This document shows positions 18,303 through 25,829 of a DNA stretch of 64,000 nt, in pieces (position 1 is the stretch's first letter; each line of letters begins with the position of its first letter). The position numbers were made by a program, and so were the translations under genes. Under the pieces are notes generated by a model that saw nothing but the letters and a program-made list of their open reading frames with translations, was not told the DNA's origin and ran no database searches. The stretch comes from G963676095 sp963676095. Lineage in GTDB: Bacteria; Bacteroidota; Bacteroidia; Bacteroidales; Prolixibacteraceae. The stretch covers positions 6,758,001 to 6,822,000 of the forward strand of contig OY781040.1 of the NCBI GenBank assembly GCA_963676095.1, read 5' to 3'.

Positions 18303-19390
18303 TAGTTGCTGGAACTACCATTGTCATTATCATCCTGTTCTGCATCCGGTTGGAAATACCAGATATCTGAGAAATAACTACTTCCTGAGCTTCCGGTAAG
18401 TACATAACCGTAATCATTTAAAGAAAATGAAATAGCGCCCTTTCTTCCGGTTCCTTCAAAACCGGTTTTTTCCTCCCAGAGATCTGTCGACGGATCGTAT
18501 TCCCACGTAACTGATCCAGCTGAACCTTTTCCTCCGGTTGTCACATAACCTTTTCCTCCCGAAACAAAAGCGACACCATTATTACGGATAATATTATCAT
18601 AATCATCGTCATAGGATTCGTCTTCGTTTGAATCATAAATATCCCTCAATTCTTCCCATTTAACAGTATCAGGATGAGCATTTCCGTCATATTTCCAGAA
18701 ATCATACACATAACCGCCATTATATCCGGTACAAACATAGGCAACATTATTGATGACGAATACCACTGCTTCAGACCTTTTATTACCCCCCAGCGCTGTG
18801 GCTTTTGACCATGTTTCCGTACTGGGATCAAAACAATAAAAATCCTTTAAATACGTACTGTTCTCTCCGTAACCAGTACCCACGTAACCTTTATTATTAA
18901 TTGTGAAAGCTATAGCCCCGTAACGGGCTGCTCCATCAAAAGTATCAATTTCTTTCCATGAATCATCTGTAATATCATATTCCCAGAAATCAGTCAACCG
19001 GTCTGTTCCGTCATAACCGGTACCGACATAAATTTTACCTTTCCCATCTTTTTCACAGGCAAAAGCCACAGCATCTTGTCTTGCGCTTCCTTCAAGAGAG
19101 GTTAATTGAGTGTAGGTATTATTTACCGGATCATATTTCCACCAATCATTATAATACTCATCTGTATTATCTGCATTATACCCAGTTCCGAAATAGCCGT
19201 AATTATCGTAGGAAACGCTGACAGCATCAGTTCTTCCCCCACCTTCGATTTCATATTTGGAAACCCAGTTACCAACCAGATCATCGTCATTACTGCTACA
19301 AGACATCAGGTTCAATAAAGCCAAGCAAACCATCCCTCCTTTTATAAAAGGAACGGATTTATGGTACATGAATAAATTTTTTACAAACAT
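18302..19390 (-). CDS. Kelch-repeat beta-propeller lipoprotein
   Basis: This 362-residue protein has a lipobox in LLNLMSCSSN and then about six Kelch-type repeats. Each carries a GY-x-GTGY core (GYFGTGYN, YVGTGYDG, GYVGTGYGE, YVCTGYNG, GYVTTGGKG, GYVLTGSSG) followed by an aromatic FWEYD/WKYDP strand, predicting one six-bladed propeller. An internal ATG at 19369 would also give a good signal peptide. It is lipidated and probably displayed at the outer membrane. It forms a two-gene operon with the DUF4907 gene and is divergent from a DUF4270 lipoprotein. The ligand is unknown. Confidence 0.86.
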   Translation of the reverse strand: MFVKNLFMYHKSVPFIKGGMVCLALLNLMSCSSNDDDLVGNWVSKYEIEGGGRTDAVSVSYDNYGYFGTGYNADNTDEYYNDWWKYDPVNNTYTQLTSLEGSARQDAVAFACEKDGKGKIYVGTGYDGTDRLTDFWEYDITDDSWKEIDTFDGAARYGAIAFTINNKGYVGTGYGENSTYLKDFYCFDPSTETWSKATALGGNKRSEAVVFVINNVAYVCTGYNGGYVYDFWKYDGNAHPDTVKWEELRDIYDSNEDESYDDDYDNIIRNNGVAFVSGGKGYVTTGGKGSAGSVTWEYDPSTDLWEEKTGFEGTGRKGAISFSLNDYGYVLTGSSGSSYFSDIWYFQPDAEQDDNDNGSSSN

Positions 19391-19751
19391 TTCTCTATTT
19401 TATAATGATTTCAAAGCAAACATATAAGGCTAACGATATCTAAAAAAAAATGATAGACAAAGATATAAATTTTATATATATAAACACAAAACATCTATAT
19501 AATAGCATATTTTTTCTATAAAAAATGTTTCAATGTTAAATAAATTCAATCATTTTAACAAAACTTAAGCGACAAAAGGGATTTATTGGGTGTTTATATA
19601 TAAATTTTATATTTTTATAGATTTATTATATGAAAATATCTATATTTCTTTTATTGAGTCATGCTAAATGATTGCTTTGTGCAATTGCAATTTAGAAAAA
19701 TAATTAATTTCTGAGCTTTACTCATTTTAAAAACCGAAGTTTAAACGCTAT
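19391..19751. promoter_or_regulatory. Divergent AT-rich promoter region with inverted repeat
   Basis: This gene-free 361-nt stretch separates the Kelch operon from the DUF4270 operon. It is visibly much richer in A and T than the genes. Two arms, TATATATAAACAC (19475-19487) and GTGTTTATATATA (19590-19602), are perfect inverted repeats 102 nt apart. Each lies on the side of one of the two divergent operons. They look like paired operators, but low-complexity AT sequence raises the chance of coincidence. Confidence 0.45.
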
Positions 19752-21098
19752 ATGAACAGGCATATTTATTTATGGGCATTTATTTGTTATTTTTTTACGG
19801 CATGTAATGCAGATGTAGGGAGTTTTGATCTCGGGTATGATCTGGTTGACGTAAAATCACAGGTTGTCCTTGTCGACACCTTTTCTATTGATTTATCAAC
19901 TGTAAAAATCGATTCGCTCCCTACCTCAGGGCCAAAACAGGCTATGGTTGGCAAATATGAAAATGATAACATCGGATCCGCCGAATTTTTGGATTATTTT
20001 AATGTCGACATGGCAAGTAATCTTTCAAAAATTTATTCAGATAATGAATCGGATACTTTTGATTCGCTGACCGTACGGTTAAATTACTCGAACTATTATA
20101 TCGGGGATACGACACAAACGATGTCGTTTAGTCTTTACCGGTTGACAAAAAGACTGGAACTGGAAAAAAACTCTGCAAATGAAGAATACCTGTATAATAC
20201 GAGTTCTTTCCCTTATGACGAAACGCCTCTTGGCTCTGTACGTTTCAGAGCGCGTCCATTACAATACGATACTCTTGAGTTCAGGCTAAGCGATGACATC
20301 GGGAAGGAAATCATCAAGATGGTAAAGACTAAGGCAACGGAGATAGAAAATAATGATAATTTCAATGAATACCTTCGCGGCTTTGTATTGAAAACAAATT
20401 CAGGAAGCGGTAACCTGGTTCTTGGATTTACGCCTGATAGTATCCGTTTGAAATTATATACCCATCGTTCCTTGCAAATCAAGGATAACAGAGAATACGA
20501 ATTCATGCTTGCCAGTGAAGGGACCAATTATAATCAGGTTATAGCAGACAGGTCGAATGGCTACTTTTCTGCCCTGTCAGTTCAAAAAGAAAAAATCCCG
20601 TCCATAGAGACCAATAATATGAGTTACATTCAGGGTACCGCAGGAATTGTTACCAGGATAGATTTCCCGACCCTCAACCAGTCATTTTTTGAAAATATGT
20701 CTTTATTTAAAGCAGAAGTCGTATTTTATATTCCTAAAAAAACCATTTCAGAAATAGAGTATGATGTGCTTCCAAGCTCCCTTCAGTTTTATACGACAAG
20801 TTCCCCCAACGAATTTGTTGATAACCTGACGACAACATCCGGAGGACAGACCGTGAGCGTAACTGCAACGCTTAATTACCAACAGGGAATTGATGAGGGA
20901 TCCTATTATGCAGCAGACATTACCGATTGGCTGCTTGATGAAACTTCAGAAAATTATTATAATACAAATCATGGTTTGCTCCTTACGCTACCACTTACTA
21001 ATTTAAAAGGCAATGCAGATGTTGTTATCCTTAACGGTCAAAAACAAAGCGAGTATAAACCCAAGTTGAATCTCTTTTATTTGAAATATGATGAATAA
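19752..21098 (+). CDS. DUF4270 lipoprotein
   Basis: This 448-residue protein has a lipobox at C18 (FICYFFTACNAD). The mature sequence (GSFDLGYDLVDVKSQVVLVD, then SGPKQAMVGKYENDNIGSAE) has the start and strand pattern of DUF4270, a Bacteroidota family of outer-membrane lipoproteins of unknown role. It is probably beta-sandwich in fold. Its last 11 nt overlap the following barrel gene, showing translational coupling. With the divergent Kelch/DUF4907 pair it forms a four-gene envelope cluster. A role in surface binding or assembly is inference. Confidence 0.85.
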   Translation: MNRHIYLWAFICYFFTACNADVGSFDLGYDLVDVKSQVVLVDTFSIDLSTVKIDSLPTSGPKQAMVGKYENDNIGSAEFLDYFNVDMASNLSKIYSDNESDTFDSLTVRLNYSNYYIGDTTQTMSFSLYRLTKRLELEKNSANEEYLYNTSSFPYDETPLGSVRFRARPLQYDTLEFRLSDDIGKEIIKMVKTKATEIENNDNFNEYLRGFVLKTNSGSGNLVLGFTPDSIRLKLYTHRSLQIKDNREYEFMLASEGTNYNQVIADRSNGYFSALSVQKEKIPSIETNNMSYIQGTAGIVTRIDFPTLNQSFFENMSLFKAEVVFYIPKKTISEIEYDVLPSSLQFYTTSSPNEFVDNLTTTSGGQTVSVTATLNYQQGIDEGSYYAADITDWLLDETSENYYNTNHGLLLTLPLTNLKGNADVVILNGQKQSEYKPKLNLFYLKYDE

Positions 21099-22368
21099 AA
21101 ATCGTGGAAAGATTTATTTTTATATATTCTGTTCATTTTTTTTGGCCCCGTTTTATTCAACGGCACAAAACTTTACCAGCAGCCCTTATTCTATGTACGG
21201 TTTAGGCGAACTACGGACGCAAACCAATGCTGCAAGTACGGGGATGGGAAACACGGGAATAGGTTTATCTACTAATAAATTTATTAATATATTAAATCCG
21301 GCATCAACAAGCGGACTGGATAGCTCCAATTTTGTATTTAACATTGGAGGCGAATACAAATATTCCCAGTTTAAAACATCTTCGAAGACAGCCAATGCAA
21401 TTAATGGCAATTTAAGTTATCTGGCAATGGGGTTAAGGGTAAATAAATGGCTGAGCCTGGGTTTAGGGATTAACCCTTATAGTACAGCAGGATATGATAT
21501 CAATACCACGGCAACAATAGAAGGCTCAACCTATACCTATCCGTTGGAGATTATCGGTTCCGGGAACATCAGCCGGGCCTATTTCTCATTTGCAATTGTC
21601 CCTGTCAAAAATTTGTCTATTGGGGTAAGGACTTCTTACTTGTTTGGTTCGCTCGTACAAACGCAATACCATGACTTGTCTAAGATTTCAAGTGTGTCGG
21701 TAAGCAGCGAAATCACCGATTCTTTCAGAAATTTTTACTGGGAATTTGGCGCCCAGTATAATATTGACTTAAAAAACGGGAAACAATTTTCGATCGGGGC
21801 AATTTTTAACCCTTGGCAGTATCTCGTAACACAACACAAAATACAAACATATAACACCAGCGGCCTTATCTATGACCAGAATACTGAAAACAAACATGAT
21901 TTTTCAATTCCACAGGAATATGGATTAGGAGTTGTTTATTCATCTACCAAAATGATGTACCTGCTGGACGCAGGCATTCAAATGTGGTCAAAACATAAAT
22001 ATGATGATGATAACCTTGAAACAGTAAAAAGTGTAAAATTAAAAGACAGTCCGTATATAAGGGCCGGCGTCGAGTATACTCCCAGCAGGCATTTTCTTGA
22101 AAGCTATTATAAAAGAATCAGCTACCGCCTGGGATACCAGTACAATAAATCCTATTTAAGCCTGCGCTCTTACCAAAGCAGTGAGAATGTTATTTCCCTG
22201 GGGTTTGGCCTTCCTTTAAATAACGACCGTTCAAGAATCGACATCAGTCTGGAAGGAGGAACAAAAGGACAAGTTGGTACAGTTAAGGTAATTCAGGAGA
22301 ATTTTATCAGGTTCCGTATCGGTTTCAGCCTGATAGACCTTTGGTTCCAGCAAAGAAAATACAATTAA
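21088..22368 (+). CDS. Outer-membrane beta-barrel protein (FadL-like fold)
   Basis: This 426-residue protein has a signal peptide ending near FYSTAQ. The N-terminal FTSSPYSMYGLGELRTQTNA and the following ASTGMGNTGIGLSTNKFINI resemble the plug and first strands of FadL/PorV-type outer-membrane proteins. Regular amphipathic strands run to the C-terminus (GFSLIDLWFQQRKYN). The start overlaps the DUF4270 gene by 11 nt; the second ATG at 21091 is also usable. A transporter or assembly-platform function is possible but not shown. It is closed by a terminator 18 nt downstream. Confidence 0.75.
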   Translation: MMNKNRGKIYFYIFCSFFLAPFYSTAQNFTSSPYSMYGLGELRTQTNAASTGMGNTGIGLSTNKFINILNPASTSGLDSSNFVFNIGGEYKYSQFKTSSKTANAINGNLSYLAMGLRVNKWLSLGLGINPYSTAGYDINTTATIEGSTYTYPLEIIGSGNISRAYFSFAIVPVKNLSIGVRTSYLFGSLVQTQYHDLSKISSVSVSSEITDSFRNFYWEFGAQYNIDLKNGKQFSIGAIFNPWQYLVTQHKIQTYNTSGLIYDQNTENKHDFSIPQEYGLGVVYSSTKMMYLLDAGIQMWSKHKYDDDNLETVKSVKLKDSPYIRAGVEYTPSRHFLESYYKRISYRLGYQYNKSYLSLRSYQSSENVISLGFGLPLNNDRSRIDISLEGGTKGQVGTVKVIQENFIRFRIGFSLIDLWFQQRKYN

Positions 22369-22385
22369 TATTCTGCATAGATAAG

Positions 22386-22414
22386 AAATGCCCGTTCAAA
22401 AAGGATGGGCATTT
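22386..22414 (+). terminator. Terminator of the DUF4270-barrel operon
   Basis: An 8-bp stem AAATGCCC / GGGCATTT is followed by a run of eight T on the plus strand, immediately after the barrel stop at 22368. Confidence 0.8.
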
Positions 22415-22446
22415 TTTTTATAGAGGACATCAAGGGATACCGAAAA

Positions 22447-22482
22447 AAGGCAGGGCACGGTGTTACACGTGTGCCCTGCCTT
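22447..22482 (-). terminator. Terminator of the LytS/LytTR operon
   Basis: A perfect 12-bp stem AAGGCAGGGCAC / GTGCCCTGCCTT is followed on the minus strand by TTTTTTCGG, 20 nt after the response-regulator stop. With the hairpin at 22386 it separates two convergent operons. Confidence 0.8.
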
Positions 22483-22502
22483 CATGAAAAGCTGAACTGC
22501 CT

Positions 22503-23231
22503 TTACAGCGTAAATTTATTAATTACGGAACTTTGAAAATCATTTTTATAATTATCCCCTATAGGGATCCATTTGTCATGAATAATAATTCTGTTCTTGG
22601 TAACAGATTTTATTTTATTGGTGTTAATTATAAATGACTTATGTACCCGGAGAAAATGACTGGAAGGAAGGCTGTCTGCCATTTTTTTTAACGAATTCAG
22701 TGTTATAGTTGGCTTGTCCTCATTCTGTACATATATTTTGACATAATCTTTAAGCCCTTCTATATAAAGGATTTGGCTTAACTGGATCTTTACCGATTTA
22801 TAATCAGACTTGACCATAATAAAATCATGTTCCGATTCAGTATTTTCAACCATTTCTTCTTTCTTTCCTTTCCGGTTACTTGTGAAAATCTGGTAAGCCT
22901 TGTTTGCAGCTTTCAGGAACCGTTTAAAAGGAATAGGTTTCAGAAGGTAATCGACCGCATTTAAATCAAACGCTTCAATCGCATATTCCGAATATGCGGT
23001 AGTAAATATAAACATTGGCTTCACATCCAGGCTACTAATGAATTCTACACCGGAAACATTAGGCAAATGAATATCCAAAAAGATCAGATCGATACTTGTT
23101 TTTTGAAGAATATCAAGTGCTTCAAAAACAGAACTACATTTTTTTTCCAACTTCAGGAAAGGAATATGATTAATATAGTCTTCAATAATTTGTTGGGCCA
23201 AAGGCTCGTCATCAATAATAATACACTTCAT
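22503..23231 (-). CDS. LytTR-family response regulator
   Basis: This 242-residue protein has a receiver domain at about 1-115, with the acidic pocket IIDDEP, phospho-acceptor D53 in LIFLDIHLPNVSG, and a conserved lysine in YLLKPIPFKRF. A LytTR DNA-binding domain is at about 135-240 (YIEGLKDYVKIYV, RVHKSFIINTNKI). It overlaps the kinase gene by one base (TGATG), so the pair is translationally coupled. It is cytoplasmic and is expected to bind promoter DNA. Target genes are unknown; the neighbouring envelope cluster is a candidate by position only. Confidence 0.93.
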   Translation of the reverse strand: MKCIIIDDEPLAQQIIEDYINHIPFLKLEKKCSSVFEALDILQKTSIDLIFLDIHLPNVSGVEFISSLDVKPMFIFTTAYSEYAIEAFDLNAVDYLLKPIPFKRFLKAANKAYQIFTSNRKGKKEEMVENTESEHDFIMVKSDYKSVKIQLSQILYIEGLKDYVKIYVQNEDKPTITLNSLKKMADSLPSSHFLRVHKSFIINTNKIKSVTKNRIIIHDKWIPIGDNYKNDFQSSVINKFTL

Positions 23232-24343
23232 CAGCTTTCCATTTTTAAAGTTAATTCGACAATATAATTCTGATCTATTTCAGAAATTCTCAATACATGC
23301 TTTCCCGGGTACAGTAATTCCAGACGTTTCTTGATGTTTTCCAGACCAACTCCAGAATCTTCGTTATCATACAACGAGATTCGTCCGGAAGTTTGGACAA
23401 TCGGGTTTGAAACAGTAAATTTTAATTCTTCGTCTAAGATATCAAGAATAATGCTTATTGTGTTCTTTTTTGAATAATCGATACCATGTTTGAAGGCATT
23501 TTCAACAAAAACACTAAAGAGCAACGGTTCGATCATAATATTCAGCGGATTTCCATGAACCTCATACCGGATCCTCACGGTATCCGTGAGCCTGATCTTT
23601 TGGAGGTCGATATAGTTATCAATGTGTTTCAGTTCCTTAACCAGAAGTACTTTCGGCGACCGGGCGTCGTAAATAATGTATCTCATAATCACGGAAAGCT
23701 TCATGATAACATCAGCTGTTTTATCTGACTTCTGACGGGCAAGTGCGTAAATCCCGTTCAGCGTATTAAAAAATAAATGCGGATTGATCTGCGCTTTCAA
23801 ATACGACAACTCAGCCATAAGCTTTTGGTTCTCAATTTCTTTTAATTGATTTTCATTTTTAAACCATTCACTGGTACCCCTAATACTTGTACTTACTGCA
23901 AACGAAATTATACACAAGACCAGTATTCCAAAGTTTACGAAAAAAGGTTCAGGGGGAATATCCGGGATAAAATCACCTCTCTCCAATCTTTTTTCAAATC
24001 CTGGATGAATCTCCCGAACAGGAGGTCCAATAAAATTCTCTACAAAATAATTAATTATAAATACAACAATTAATGTGCCGAAAATGGAAAAAGCGTATTC
24101 CCTGAATTTTCTTTGCGAAAGAAAACGCGGGATAAAAACGTAATAGTTAAGATAAAATACTCCAGCAAGGATTATTATTGTTTTCGTTAACCTGAGGTAA
24201 CTGTCTGATTGATCAGGAAAGCCCGAAACGTAATGAAATACCAACGTAAAAATAATCCATATGAAAAAATTGAACAGAATCTTTAAAGATCTGCTCCTGA
24301 ACCGTATACCATTCTCCCCAATTGAAACTATCTTTTCTTTCAT
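23231..24343 (-). CDS. LytS/YehU-type sensor histidine kinase
   Basis: This 370-residue kinase has four predicted membrane helices in the first 150 residues and a short linker helix. The His_kinase module follows, with phospho-acceptor H189 in LKAQINPHLFFNTLNGIY. The ATPase domain has a short N box (VENAFKHGI) and G box (DSGVGLENIKKRLELLYPG). No separate periplasmic sensor domain is present, so the signal is likely sensed in or at the membrane. It is the first gene of the operon with the LytTR regulator. Confidence 0.93.
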   Translation of the reverse strand: MKEKIVSIGENGIRFRSRSLKILFNFFIWIIFTLVFHYVSGFPDQSDSYLRLTKTIIILAGVFYLNYYVFIPRFLSQRKFREYAFSIFGTLIVVFIINYFVENFIGPPVREIHPGFEKRLERGDFIPDIPPEPFFVNFGILVLCIISFAVSTSIRGTSEWFKNENQLKEIENQKLMAELSYLKAQINPHLFFNTLNGIYALARQKSDKTADVIMKLSVIMRYIIYDARSPKVLLVKELKHIDNYIDLQKIRLTDTVRIRYEVHGNPLNIMIEPLLFSVFVENAFKHGIDYSKKNTISIILDILDEELKFTVSNPIVQTSGRISLYDNEDSGVGLENIKKRLELLYPGKHVLRISEIDQNYIVELTLKMES

Positions 24344-24443
24344 CTAAAAATTCTCGTAAATGAGAAAGCTAGTGCAAAAATTGAACTTTTTGAGAAAAAC
24401 TCAAAATTTTTGCGTTTAATTATGAAATGACAAAAAAAGCAAA

Positions 24444-24471
24444 AGGAACTCCTCTAAAAAAAGAAGTTCCT
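24444..24471 (-). terminator. Terminator of the sucAB operon
   Basis: A 7-bp stem AGGAACT / AGTTCCT with a 14-nt loop lies 57 nt after the sucB stop. On the minus strand it is followed by TTTTGCTTTTTTTG. Confidence 0.65.
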
Positions 24472-24527
24472 CTATTTAATACAAAATCTATACCTAATTT
24501 TTACTTTTTAGGCTTTGGGTAGTTGTG

Positions 24528-25808
24528 TTATTCAATCTCCAGCAACTTCGTCTCCGGCGATTTGCCGTCAGTAAGTAACAGTTCCGGATTCTCCAGAAGC
24601 TGCTTTACTTTTACTAGGAAGCCGACAGAATCCTTTCCATCAATAAGCCGGTGATCGTACGATAAGGCAACGTACATCATCGGTCTGATCTCTACTTTCC
24701 CTTTTATCGCTACAGGACGTTCAATGATGTTATGCATCCCTAAAATTGCTGATTGTGGCGGATTAATGATCGGCGTAGACAGCATCGAGCCGAAGGTCCC
24801 GCCATTCGTTATCGTAAAAGTTCCGCCAGTGAGTTCTTCAACCGAAATTTTTTTAGTCCGTGCTTTTTCTGCCAGTTCCTTAATTTCCAATTCAATTGCC
24901 GGAAGAGACTTGCTTTCAGCATTTCGGACGATGGGTACCATGAGTCCTTTAGGGGTTTGCACCGCAATTCCAACATCCACATAGTCGGGGGTCAGGATTT
25001 CCTCACCGTCCATCATTGAATTGATTGCCTGGTGAAATTTCATGGCAGTAGCAACTGCTTTCGTAAAGAAAGACATAAAGCCAAGCTTAAAGCCGTGTTT
25101 CTCAAGAAATTTCCCCTGATATTGATTCCGGATCTCCATAATCCGGTTCATATCCACCTCATTGAAAGTGGTCAGCATCGCCGTCTCATTTTTTACTGCT
25201 ACCAGTCTTTGACTCAGTTTTCTCCGAAGCATGGTCATCTTTTGCCGTGTTTCTTCTCTTGAAAAGTCCTTTCTTTTTACTTCCGGCTCCGAATTTTTTC
25301 CCTGTGGCCCGTTCAAAACAGCGTTGACCTCTTTTTTCGAAATCCTCCGTAACCCGTTGAGAATATCATCTACAGAAAGATTGTTCTCCTCCATCATCTT
25401 TTCAGCGACAAGAGTAGTCTTTATTTTATGATGTTCTGCATCTGCAGATCCATTTTCGGATACTGCAACAACCTCCTCCTTGTTCTTTATTTCATCCTGG
25501 CCTTTCTCATTCTTTTCTTCGGCTTTTGCCTTCATTGCTCTTTCTTTCTGTTTCACAGGATCGGTCCCTGCAGCATTGGTATCAATCGAGCAGGCAATGG
25601 CGCCAACGGCAACAGTGTCTCCTTCTCCAACCTGAAATTTAATCTTTCCTGCTTCAGAGGCAACGAGTATCAAAGTAGCTTTATCAGATTCGATTTCTGC
25701 AATCTCCTGGTCTTTATCTACTATTTCTCCGTCTTCAACAAGCCACCTGCCCAGCTCGACCTCAGAGATCGATTCTCCGGGGGTGGGGATTTTAATTTCA
25801 ATAATCAT
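24528..25808 (-). CDS. sucB: Dihydrolipoyllysine succinyltransferase (2-oxoglutarate dehydrogenase E2)
   Basis: This is the E2 core of the 2-oxoglutarate dehydrogenase complex (426 residues), transferring the succinyl group from lipoate to CoA. A lipoyl domain occupies about 1-75, with the lipoylated K43 in EIESDKATLIL. A charged flexible linker is followed by a peripheral-subunit-binding domain (about 130-165, LVAEKMMEENNLSVDDI). The catalytic domain ends with the HxxxDG motif in LSYDHRLIDGKDSVGF near residue 390. It lies 21 nt downstream of sucA. An E3 (lipoamide dehydrogenase) gene is not in the window. The motifs fit the succinyl-specific E2 and the E1 neighbour supports this. Confidence 0.95.
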   Translation of the reverse strand: MIIEIKIPTPGESISEVELGRWLVEDGEIVDKDQEIAEIESDKATLILVASEAGKIKFQVGEGDTVAVGAIACSIDTNAAGTDPVKQKERAMKAKAEEKNEKGQDEIKNKEEVVAVSENGSADAEHHKIKTTLVAEKMMEENNLSVDDILNGLRRISKKEVNAVLNGPQGKNSEPEVKRKDFSREETRQKMTMLRRKLSQRLVAVKNETAMLTTFNEVDMNRIMEIRNQYQGKFLEKHGFKLGFMSFFTKAVATAMKFHQAINSMMDGEEILTPDYVDVGIAVQTPKGLMVPIVRNAESKSLPAIELEIKELAEKARTKKISVEELTGGTFTITNGGTFGSMLSTPIINPPQSAILGMHNIIERPVAIKGKVEIRPMMYVALSYDHRLIDGKDSVGFLVKVKQLLENPELLLTDGKSPETKLLEIE

Positions 25809-25829
25809 ATTTTGGTTTTTTATATCTGT

